From positions 1 through 5,157 of the forward strand of contig CAKZLS010000558.1 of NCBI GenBank assembly GCA_937127205.1: DNA of 5,157 bases, in the 5' to 3' direction. Both the position numbers and the translations under genes were made by a program. Within the stretch, counting starts at the first letter, position 1. Each line of letters opens with the position of its first letter. Shown piece after piece: positions 1-4,610 of this stretch. The stretch comes from an uncultured Rhodospirillales bacterium (GTDB lineage: Bacteria; Pseudomonadota; Alphaproteobacteria; Rhodospirillales; Defluviicoccaceae). The notes beneath the pieces were generated by a model, which saw only the letters and a list, made by a program, of their open reading frames with translations, had not been told where the DNA came from and did no database searches.

Positions 1-714
1 GGTGTAGGCGGCCTGGCGGCGCACCGGCGGCGGCTCGTCCGAGGTGGCGACGATAACCACACTGCGGCGCATGCCGTCTTCACCCAAACTGTCTTCGATG
101 AACTCGCGCGCCTCGCGGCCGCGCTCGCCGATCAGCCCGATCACGTTGATCTCGGCATCGGTATGCCGCGCCATCATGGATAACAGCGTTGATTTGCCCA
201 CGCCCGAGCCGGCGAACACGCCCATACGCTGGCCTTCGCAGCAGGTCAAAAAGCCGTTCATGGCACGGACGCCGAGATCCAACTTGCCACCGACCCGGTT
301 GCGCTGATGCGCGGGCGGCGCGGGCCTTTGCAAACAATAGGGCGTGGCTCCCGCCGTCAACGGCCCCTTGCCGTCGATGGGTTCGCCGAAGGCATTGATG
401 ACACGGCCCAGCCAGTTTTCATGAGGATGGACCTGCCCCGCTCCGGGGGTCGCTTCGGCCCGACAGCCAACGCCGATCCCTTCCAGCGGCCCGAACGGCA
501 TGAGCAGCGCCGTGCCGGCACGGAAACCGACCACCTCGCCCGCCACCCAGCGGCCGCCGCGACCGCGCAATCGGCAATGGTCGCCGATGGACAGGCATCC
601 TTGCAGGCCTTCCACTTCAACCAAGAGCCCGACGATACCGCGGACGCGGCCAAAATAACGGAGGCCGACACGCCTATCGAGTTCACGAGCGATATTGTTT
701 GCAATTTTGGTCAC
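1..714 (-). CDS. fliI: Flagellar type III export ATPase FliI, N-terminal half (runs off left edge)
   Basis: The minus strand reads openly from 714 to base 1 and gives 238 residues of a protein usually about 440 long, so the C-terminal half (Walker B, arginine finger, FliJ/FliH-contacting end) lies outside. FliI is the cytoplasmic hexameric ATPase that helps feed flagellin, rod and hook subunits into the export gate. Visible in order: a short N-terminal helix, a beta-barrel-like domain to about residue 90, the RVINAFGEPIDGKG motif near 104-116, the P-loop GSGVGKST at about 169-176, GLIGERGREAREFIED at about 193-208, and VATSDEPPPVRRQAAY at the cut end. This order fits FliI rather than F1 beta. 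No ATG exists near the N-terminus. I chose GTG at 714 because GGGGGA sits 5 nt upstream; GTG at 753 and TTG at 738 or 834 are also in frame, and an in-frame TAG at 841-843 limits extension. It is divergent from ctrA. Confidence 0.95.
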   Translation of the reverse strand, partial: MTKIANNIARELDRRVGLRYFGRVRGIVGLLVEVEGLQGCLSIGDHCRLRGRGGRWVAGEVVGFRAGTALLMPFGPLEGIGVGCRAEATPGAGQVHPHENWLGRVINAFGEPIDGKGPLTAGATPYCLQRPAPPAHQRNRVGGKLDLGVRAMNGFLTCCEGQRMGVFAGSGVGKSTLLSMMARHTDAEINVIGLIGERGREAREFIEDSLGEDGMRRSVVIVATSDEPPPVRRQAAYT

Positions 715-811
715 GCGTTTCCCCCGGATGACGGCCAATACGCTTTCAAACACCCAAACGTTAGCCCAGGCGCATTTAAGGTTCGGTAAAGCGGAGGCCT
801 CGCGGGCCCGA

Positions 812-855
812 TTTTGCGTAATTTTCTTGCGCAAAAGCCTCTATTTTGCCGAAAA
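812..855. repeat. Cluster of TTTTGCG/TTTTGCC elements in the fliI-ctrA spacer
   Basis: TTTTGCG (812-818) is followed by its reverse complement CGCAAAA (830-836), and then by TTTTGCC (844-850) inside the near-symmetrical ATTTTGCCGAAAAT (843-856). The second element also contains the 8-bp palindrome TTGCGCAA (827-834). The three elements begin 18 and 14 bases apart, in an AT-rich stretch between two divergent genes, where an operator is plausible. The regulator is unknown, and chance similarity in AT-rich DNA cannot be excluded. Confidence 0.4.
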
Positions 856-894
856 TAACCCGTATTGATTGTATTTAAATTGGGGTACAACTTT

Positions 895-925
895 TTGCTT
901 GCATTAACCGACCCGAATGTACTAT
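895..925 (+). promoter_or_regulatory. Possible ctrA promoter (-35/-10)
   Basis: TACTAT at 920-925, preceded by TG (extended -10 style), is the best -10 candidate before ctrA. TTGCAT (899-904, spacer 15) or TTGCTT (895-900, spacer 19) could be the -35. Neither spacing is ideal. If this is the promoter, the CtrA half-sites at 926-950 would cover the transcription start and CtrA would repress it. A CtrA-activated start further downstream is equally possible. Confidence 0.3.
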
Positions 926-950
926 TTAAACGGTTATTAAGTTTGGTTAA
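926..950 (+). promoter_or_regulatory. CtrA-binding array: TTAA-N7-TTAA plus a third TTAA
   Basis: TTAA at 926-929 and 937-940 are separated by exactly 7 bases, a perfect match to the CtrA consensus TTAA-N7-TTAA. A third TTAA (947-950, within GGTTAAAC) follows after 6 bases. The three half-sites start 11 and 10 bases apart, so they lie on one face of the helix. The array ends 28 bp before the ctrA start codon. CtrA autoregulation through such boxes is well known in Caulobacter; that it acts here, and whether on ctrA, fliI or both, is inference. Confidence 0.75.
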
Positions 951-978
951 ACAATCTTACCGTGTTTGGGGGTAACAG

Positions 979-1692
979 ATGCGCGTACTTTTAGTAGAAG
1001 ACGATCAGACGATGGCACAGAGCATCGAGATGGTGCTGAAATCCGAGGGCATGGTTGTCGATGCAACCGATCTCGGCGAGGACGGTCTGGAAATCGGCAA
1101 ACTCTATGACTACGACATCATCGTTCTCGACCTGATGCTGCCGGACATGGATGGCATGGAAGTGCTCCGCCGCCTGCGCCAGGCGCGCGTCAATACGCCG
1201 GTTATGATCCTTTCCGGCAACAACGAGCCGGAAGACATGATCAGGGGCCTCGGCAGCGGCGCCGACGATTTTCTGACTAAGCCGTTCAACAAGCTGGAAT
1301 TTGTCGCCCGCATTCACGCCATCGTGCGCCGGTCCAAGGGACATTCGGAGTCCATCATCCGCACCGGCAGATTGGCCGTGAACCTGTGTGCCCGGACCGC
1401 CGAAGTGGACGGCCGGCCGCTGCACCTCACCGGCAAGGAATACGGCATTCTCGAGCTTCTCAGCCTCCGCAAGGGCACGACCCTGACGAAGGAGATGTTC
1501 CTTAACCACCTTTATGGCGGCATGGACGAGCCCGAACTCAAGATCATCGACGTGTTCATCTGTAAGTTGCGGAAGAAACTCGCCGCTGCCACCGATGGCG
1601 CCAGCTACATCGAGACGGTCTGGGGCCGGGGCTATGTGCTTCGCGATCCGGAAAGCACCGAGATCCTTCAGCCGACCGCCGAAGCCGCGTAA
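979..1692 (+). CDS. ctrA: Cell-cycle response regulator CtrA (OmpR family)
   Basis: A 237-residue DNA-binding response regulator that controls replication, division and flagellar genes in alphaproteobacteria. The receiver domain (residues 1-115) shows acidic D8/D9, phospho-acceptor D51 in VLDLMLPDMDG, S79 in MILSG and K101 in TKPF. The HAIVRRSKGHSES linker (about 113-125) is typical of CtrA. The winged-helix domain (about 127-223) has the recognition helix IDVFICKLRKKL (190-201) and the wing VWGRGYVL. The protein ends in Ala-Ala, the C-terminal feature needed for ClpXP proteolysis of Caulobacter CtrA. The ATG has GGGGGT 5 nt upstream, the same arrangement as the divergent fliI start. A CtrA box lies just upstream (autoregulation inferred). 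Its phosphodonor gene, chpT, lies convergently downstream. Length and motifs are complete, with nothing broken. Confidence 0.98.
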   Translation: MRVLLVEDDQTMAQSIEMVLKSEGMVVDATDLGEDGLEIGKLYDYDIIVLDLMLPDMDGMEVLRRLRQARVNTPVMILSGNNEPEDMIRGLGSGADDFLTKPFNKLEFVARIHAIVRRSKGHSESIIRTGRLAVNLCARTAEVDGRPLHLTGKEYGILELLSLRKGTTLTKEMFLNHLYGGMDEPELKIIDVFICKLRKKLAAATDGASYIETVWGRGYVLRDPESTEILQPTAEAA

Positions 1693-1733
1693 CCCTTCTC
1701 CGAGCGGGTCCGAGCGACCCAAGGCAATATTTG

Positions 1734-1765
1734 AACCGGCGGCCATCCCAGATGGCCGCCGGGTT
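1734..1765 (+). terminator. Strong hairpin after ctrA, probable terminator without a T-tract
   Basis: CCGGCGGCCATC (1736-1747) pairs perfectly with GATGGCCGCCGG (1751-1762) over 12 bp around a 3-base loop, about 43 bp after the ctrA stop. An outer AA/TT pair could add to it with a one-base bulge. The downstream sequence (TCCGCCGTTC) lacks a U-run, so it is not a textbook intrinsic terminator. It may act as a 3'-end stabiliser or with Rho. Confidence 0.55.
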
Positions 1766-2096
1766 CCGCCGTTCTGAAGGTGCCGCTTACATCGCGCCCA
1801 CAATCGGCCCATAAACAACCTCCCAGGCTTTCCCCGTATCCCGCTCTTACCGTTCTAAGCTGCGCGCAAGATGCCGGACACCGCATGCGGCTCCCTATCT
1901 TGGCAAGCTGTGCTGACCGCAGCGTGTTAGGACAGACTTAGCCGAATTCGTTGCATCGATTGACCGCTTCGTAGTGTCCAGCGATGCCCCCGATATGCCG
2001 ACCAGGGACAGACTGCGGCCAATAGCGGCGGTGCCTGGCACCGCCGGCCTGCCGTCGCTGCGGCGGGTCACGGTATACGGAGACTTACCCGGCAAC
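1766..2096. other. Non-coding convergent gap between ctrA and chpT
   Basis: No convincing gene lies here: the short open frames have no recognisable protein, no good ribosome site and no family motif. What can be seen is the 10-bp palindrome CCGCATGCGG (1881-1890) inside weak arms CAAGAT/ATCTTG (1867-1872 and 1897-1902), and the longer inverted repeat at 2026-2046. TTGACC (1960-1965) resembles a -35 but no matching -10 follows. A small RNA or remains of an old insertion cannot be excluded. Confidence 0.5.
2026..2046. repeat. Perfect inverted repeat, 10-bp arms with a 1-base centre
   Basis: CGGCGGTGCC (2026-2035), a single T, then GGCACCGCCG (2037-2046). The almost loopless symmetry suits a protein-binding site or a remnant element better than an RNA hairpin, though a hairpin with a few opened central pairs is possible. 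It lies between two convergent genes, where no promoter is expected. Confidence 0.6.
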
Positions 2097-2122
2097 GACA
2101 AAAGCCGCCGCAAAAGCGGCGG
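2097..2122 (-). terminator. Intrinsic terminator of chpT
   Basis: Read on the minus strand, CCGCCGC (2122-2116), loop TTTT, GCGGCGG (2111-2105), then CTTTTGT (2104-2098). The 7-bp GC-only stem with a short T-run lies about 33 bp after the chpT stop codon. Confidence 0.75.
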
Positions 2123-2154
2123 TCCGGTATTGTCCGGTCTTGAATTCGGCGGGT

Positions 2155-2928
2155 TTAAAGTGCGCTTAAGCGTGCCGGAATTGGAACGGGATCGGTGTTG
2201 TGCAACGGCCTCAGTGAAACCGTCAGCGCCACCTCATCCTCGGTCGTCTGCTCGACGGACAGGTCTGCGCCCCGTTGGCGCGCTAGAGCGGCCAAGAAGT
2301 ATGCGTGCACGGTCCGTGACGTCAGCGAGTCCAGGGGTGCGTCGGGGTTCATGGCGGCGAGCAATTCCGGGGGCAGGCCGGCGCGGGGTCCTTGCGCGAC
2401 AATGCTCACCTCAATTCCGGCGTGGGTGCGAACACATCGAACATGCACGGTTCCACCGCGAGGCATGGCATCCTTGCCGATCAGCACTTGCCCCAGTATC
2501 AAGCGAATGTCATCCACCGGAAGACACTCTATGCGATCGCCTTCTGCACCGATGTCTATCCGCCAATCGAGGGTCACGCGAAGGCTCGCCGTCACGCCGC
2601 GGGCGCAATCCGCCGCCTCTTGCAGGGTCATCGTCTGAGGGGCGCCGCCGGCAAGCCCAAAAGCCAACCGGTAGAACGCCAGCCGATTGTTCAGCTCGGT
2701 TGCGCTTGCCGCGACCAGCGAGAGTGCCGCCGCATCGGCGCCGCCATCTTCGCTGATAAACTCGATTCCATTATGGATCGCTCCCGACGGTCCCACGAGG
2801 TCGTGGCACAACCGTGAGCAGAGGAGCTGTGCAATCCGGAGGTCCGTCGACTGATGCGAAGAGGACTGGTTTTCGCCGTCGCCGTCCCGGGCAATGCCGG
2901 CATAATCGATCGCATGGGAATGAACCAT
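2155..2928 (-). CDS. chpT: Histidine phosphotransferase ChpT
   Basis: A 257-residue cytoplasmic protein of the alphaproteobacterial ChpT family, which passes phosphate from the hybrid kinase CckA to CtrA and to CpdR. The signature LLCSRLCHDLVGPSGAIHNG holds the predicted phospho-histidine H42, corresponding to the RLCHDFISPAGAI region of Caulobacter ChpT. It begins the dimerising helical hairpin, whose second helix is ALSLVAASATELNNRLAFYRLAFG (about 68-91). The C-terminal part (TLDWRID ... GGTVHV ... GPRAGLPPELLAAM ... VHAYFLAALARQRGADLSVE) matches the degenerate kinase-like fold that docks the receiver and is not expected to bind ATP. ATG at 2928 has AAGGG about 10 nt upstream; a TTG at 2985 would add 19 residues but has only a weak upstream site. 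It is convergent with ctrA, a pairing also known from Brucella. Confidence 0.93.
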   Translation of the reverse strand: MVHSHAIDYAGIARDGDGENQSSSHQSTDLRIAQLLCSRLCHDLVGPSGAIHNGIEFISEDGGADAAALSLVAASATELNNRLAFYRLAFGLAGGAPQTMTLQEAADCARGVTASLRVTLDWRIDIGAEGDRIECLPVDDIRLILGQVLIGKDAMPRGGTVHVRCVRTHAGIEVSIVAQGPRAGLPPELLAAMNPDAPLDSLTSRTVHAYFLAALARQRGADLSVEQTTEDEVALTVSLRPLHNTDPVPIPARLSAL

Positions 2929-3000
2929 TTCTTGTGCGCCCTTATCACGTGATGCTGTCCAGGCTTCCGTGCTCTCGAAAACCAAAACTACCCAAACGGG

Positions 3001-3057
3001 TTATTCTAGAACTAGCACACCCATAGCGATTATTCTACTATTTAACGCACTGCGTTA
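3001..3057 (-). promoter_or_regulatory. chpT upstream region: palindrome and repeated TAGAATAA boxes
   Basis: The AT-rich stretch upstream of chpT holds the 15-bp palindrome TAACGCA-C-TGCGTTA (3043-3057) and two copies of TTATTCTA (3001-3008 and 3030-3037; TAGAATAA on the chpT strand). The upstream copy (minus strand TAGAAT, 3037-3032) resembles a -10 element, with TTATAA about 17 bp further upstream as a poor -35. The palindrome would then lie between -35 and -10, a repressor-like position. Only one CtrA half-site (TTAA, 3042-3045) is present, so there is no full CtrA box. Confidence 0.4.
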
Positions 3058-3119
3058 TAATTTTGCATCTTATGCGTGTTTTCAGGATGCCCCTGGAGGC
3101 CGGACTGGAAAATCCGGTC

Positions 3120-3152
3120 AAAAAAAGAGCGGGCTCTTGGTGCGGCCCGCTC
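3120..3152 (-). terminator. Intrinsic terminator of hsp20
   Basis: On the minus strand GAGCGGGC (3152-3145), a 10-base loop, GCCCGCTC (3134-3127), then seven T residues (3126-3120). This is a textbook intrinsic terminator 21 bp after the hsp20 stop, separating it from chpT downstream. A weaker hairpin, CCGGA/TCCGG (3100-3104 and 3113-3117), follows immediately. Confidence 0.93.
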
Positions 3153-3173
3153 CGTTCGCTGCCCGTAACAGTG

Positions 3174-3713
3174 TTAGGCAGCTTTCTCCTCCGTCGTGGT
3201 TTCCTCGTCCTCGCCGCGGATCGGAACGCGCGTGAAGTGCTTCCGAGCCTCGGGGTGCTTGGGCAGGGTCACCGTCAGGATGCCGTTCTTGAACGTCGCG
3301 TCGAGTTTGTCGCTCTCGACCTCGCTGTCGATCGGGATACGCCGCTCGAACGAACCATAGGACCGTTCGGAATAGGTGTAGCCCTCGTCCTTTTCCTCGC
3401 GCTCCGCCTTTTTCTCGCCCTTGATGGTCAAGACATTGTCGCTCCAAAGCAACTCAACGTCCTTCTCTTCCATTCCCGGCAACTCAGCGGTCACGACGAT
3501 GTTTTCATCGGTTTCTTTTATATCGACGCGGGGAGACACCAGCCCGCTTCGCTCTCCTCGCCCGAATGCGGGCAAACCGAAGCCGTGCCACGTGTCGTCG
3601 AGCATTTGCTCGATCTCTCTTTGGAACCGGCTCATGGGATGATCCCATCCATGCCGACCCGGAACCAAGTCCGAGCCCCGGTTTCTGAGCATAAGGTTAC
3701 GCATGCCAAACAT
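3174..3713 (-). CDS. Small heat-shock protein, Hsp20/alpha-crystallin family
   Basis: A 179-residue ATP-independent cytoplasmic chaperone (IbpA/Hsp20 type) that holds unfolding proteins until Hsp70 or ClpB refolds them. The N-terminal arm (about 1-58) includes PMSRFQREIEQMLDD, common in this family. The alpha-crystallin domain spans about 59-152: SPRVDIKETDENIVVTAELPG opens it, SYGSFERRIPI is at 118-128, and the diagnostic A-x-x-x-N-G-I-L motif (ATFKNGILTVTLPK) is at 139-152. VPI (163-165) is the likely C-terminal I-x-I-type contact motif, followed by an acidic, Thr-rich tail. ATG at 3713 is chosen because GGAGG lies 5 nt upstream (AAGGAGGAG, 3725-3717); a 32-codon upstream extension would run through the structured leader. 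It is a single-gene unit with its own terminator. The leader suggests temperature-dependent translation. Confidence 0.95.
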   Translation of the reverse strand: MFGMRNLMLRNRGSDLVPGRHGWDHPMSRFQREIEQMLDDTWHGFGLPAFGRGERSGLVSPRVDIKETDENIVVTAELPGMEEKDVELLWSDNVLTIKGEKKAEREEKDEGYTYSERSYGSFERRIPIDSEVESDKLDATFKNGILTVTLPKHPEARKHFTRVPIRGEDEETTTEEKAA

Positions 3714-3780
3714 TTTCTCCTCCTTTTTGAAGCAAGAAAACATCCTGTTCGCGCGGATTCGCAGTGCGCCGAACAAGGAC
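3714..3780 (-). promoter_or_regulatory. ROSE-like RNA thermometer in the hsp20 leader
   Basis: In the hsp20 mRNA, UUUUCUUGCU (3740-3731) can pair with AGGAGGAGAA (3724-3715) around a 6-base loop UCAAAA. The helix has weak A-U pairs, two G-U wobbles and one G-G mismatch (3733/3722), and it covers the whole Shine-Dalgarno sequence. UUGCU opposite AGGA with an unpaired or mismatched G is the hallmark of ROSE thermometers. A second imperfect hairpin lies just upstream: UCCU, GUUC and GCGC (3779-3766) pair with GCGC, GAAC and AGGA (3754-3743). A third possible stem is GUUGGUU/AACCAAC (3810-3804 and 3792-3786). ROSE elements control small heat-shock genes in alphaproteobacteria; function here is inferred from folding by eye. 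Confidence 0.7.
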
Positions 3781-3813
3781 GCGTCGTTGGTTCCATCCTT
3801 GGCAACCAACCTT

Positions 3814-3846
3814 ATTATACTAGCATATTATGTGCTTTTTTTCAAG
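3814..3846 (-). promoter_or_regulatory. Probable hsp20 promoter
   Basis: On the minus strand CTTGAAA (3846-3840) matches the -35 of sigma-32 (RpoH) and resembles TTGAAA for the housekeeping sigma. A perfect TATAAT (3819-3814) follows after a rather long 20-base spacer, in strongly AT-rich DNA. Measured as an RpoH promoter, CTAGTATA (3823-3816) is only a poor -10. Transcription would start near 3807, giving a leader of about 95 bases, which suits a thermometer. Confidence 0.5.
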
Positions 3847-3882
3847 ATCCTGCCACCGACCGCAATCGCATCGTCGATCCGC

Positions 3883-3903
3883 GATCATTCCCGGAGAATG
3901 ATC
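3883..3903. repeat. Inverted repeat GATCATTC/GAATGATC upstream of the hsp20 promoter
   Basis: Perfect 8-bp arms GATCATTC (3883-3890) and GAATGATC (3896-3903) flank CCGGA and are followed by AAAAAA on the plus strand. On the minus strand the T-run comes before the hairpin, so it is not an intrinsic terminator on either strand. It lies about 37 bp upstream of the hsp20 -35, and it is the only stem visible after the MobA-like gene. It could be an operator or a weak transcript end. Confidence 0.5.
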
Positions 3904-3943
3904 AAAAAATCTACTGTGCACGGGGTTGATATCGACTTTTTGC

Positions 3944-3973
3944 GTTACACCCCCCCCCCTGGTCCGGTTACAC
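3944..3973. repeat. Direct repeat GTTACAC flanking a C10 homopolymer
   Basis: GTTACAC occurs at 3944-3950 and 3967-3973, starts 23 bases apart. A run of ten C residues (3950-3959) begins at the last base of the first copy. The run lies just after the stop of the MobA-like gene and outside any coding frame I support. Long homopolymers are prone to slippage and to sequencing error. Confidence 0.6.
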
Positions 3974-3977
3974 AAGG

Positions 3978-4610
3978 CTAACGCGGGATCGCACCGTCCG
4001 CGCCCGATAGGAGGCAAGCGGCCGCGGATGACAAGTCGTCGGGACCGTTGACACTGACAAAGGGCTCACCCTCGGGCGCGAAGTCGGCCCATGCCGGCTG
4101 GTGCCGCGCTGCCCATGCTTCCACACCAAGCCCCGGCTGTTTGACCAGGACGCGCCGGATGTCGCGGCGGAGCCTTACCGGCCACAGTCCGAATTGGGGC
4201 ATGGGGTGCCCCCCCGCCGCGGCCCACGCCATGTCCGCGCCCTGGGCCCCGACAGCATTGCCAAGCCGCTCCACCAGATCCCTGGGAAACACCGGGGCAT
4301 CGGCGGCAAACGTGGCGAGCCACGGGGTCTCGCGCGAATGAGCCGCCGTCCAGTCGAGCCCCGCGAGGATGGCTGCAAAAAACCCGCCGGATTGCGGCGC
4401 CACGACCGGCAGGCCCAGGCGCCCGAGCGGCGATGGCGCGCCGCCATGACAGAGGATCAGCGATGAGACCTGCGGACTTGCCCGTTCGATGACGTGCTCG
4501 ATGACCGCCCGCCCGGCGAGCGGCAACAGGCAGCGCTCGTCTCTGACAGGGATCATCCCGACCCAGCGCTTCGGCACCGCAGACGGTTCGCCGCGGATCA
4601 CACAGATCAT
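3978..4610 (-). CDS. MobA-like nucleotidyltransferase-fold protein lacking the usual GTP-binding loop
   Basis: A 210-residue protein that resembles molybdenum cofactor guanylyltransferase (MobA, NTP_transf_3) along most of its length: LLPLAGRAVIEHVIERASPQV (28-48), LGLPVVAPQSGGFFAAILAGLDW (65-87), PWLATFAADAPVFPRDLVERL (96-116, with the metal-site-like aspartate D104), QFGLWPVRL (139-147), and VSVNGPDDL (185-193) as in the family's C-terminal FxNINTPEDL. However, the N-terminal signature LAGGxSxRMGxxDK is not recognisable: residues 1-29 read VIRGEPSAVPKRWVGMIPVRDERCLL. The LAGG glycines are missing and the lysine position appears to be arginine. Guanylyltransferase activity is therefore doubtful; it may have a different role or be degenerating. 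The ATG at 4610 overlaps the tamB stop as TGATG, implying translational coupling. A GTG at 4622 is an alternative. Confidence 0.75.
   Translation of the reverse strand: MICVIRGEPSAVPKRWVGMIPVRDERCLLPLAGRAVIEHVIERASPQVSSLILCHGGAPSPLGRLGLPVVAPQSGGFFAAILAGLDWTAAHSRETPWLATFAADAPVFPRDLVERLGNAVGAQGADMAWAAAGGHPMPQFGLWPVRLRRDIRRVLVKQPGLGVEAWAARHQPAWADFAPEGEPFVSVNGPDDLSSAAACLLSGADGAIPR

Noticed and set aside
307..789. 160-codon open frame on the plus strand
   Set aside because: It is the antisense of fliI, whose P-loop and other family motifs are clear on the minus strand.
776..907. Isolated TTAA tetramers (776-779, 875-878, 904-907) as further CtrA boxes
   Set aside because: None has a partner at 6 or 7 bases, so they are expected background in AT-rich DNA.
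991..1818. 275-codon open frame on the minus strand opposite ctrA
   Set aside because: It is a shadow of ctrA caused by high GC at third positions. CtrA is unmistakable on the plus strand.
1895..2113. 72-codon open frame on the minus strand in the ctrA-chpT gap
   Set aside because: It runs through the chpT terminator hairpin, has no good ribosome site, and its translation resembles no family I recognise.
1974..2756. 260-codon open frame on the plus strand
   Set aside because: Most of it lies opposite chpT and it crosses the chpT terminator. Its Arg/Ser/Pro-rich translation matches nothing.
3756..3760. GATTC (GANTC) in the hsp20 leader as a CcrM control site
   Set aside because: It is a single occurrence inside the transcribed leader, with no link to a cell-cycle promoter.
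3063..3929. 288-codon open frame on the plus strand
   Set aside because: It is the complement of hsp20, its leader and its terminator. The translation has no family resemblance, and the minus frame has a complete alpha-crystallin domain and a strong ribosome site.
3820..4017. 65-codon open frame on the minus strand between the MobA-like gene and hsp20
   Set aside because: It overlaps the MobA-like 3' end, crosses the C10 tract and the hsp20 promoter, and is low-complexity without a ribosome site.
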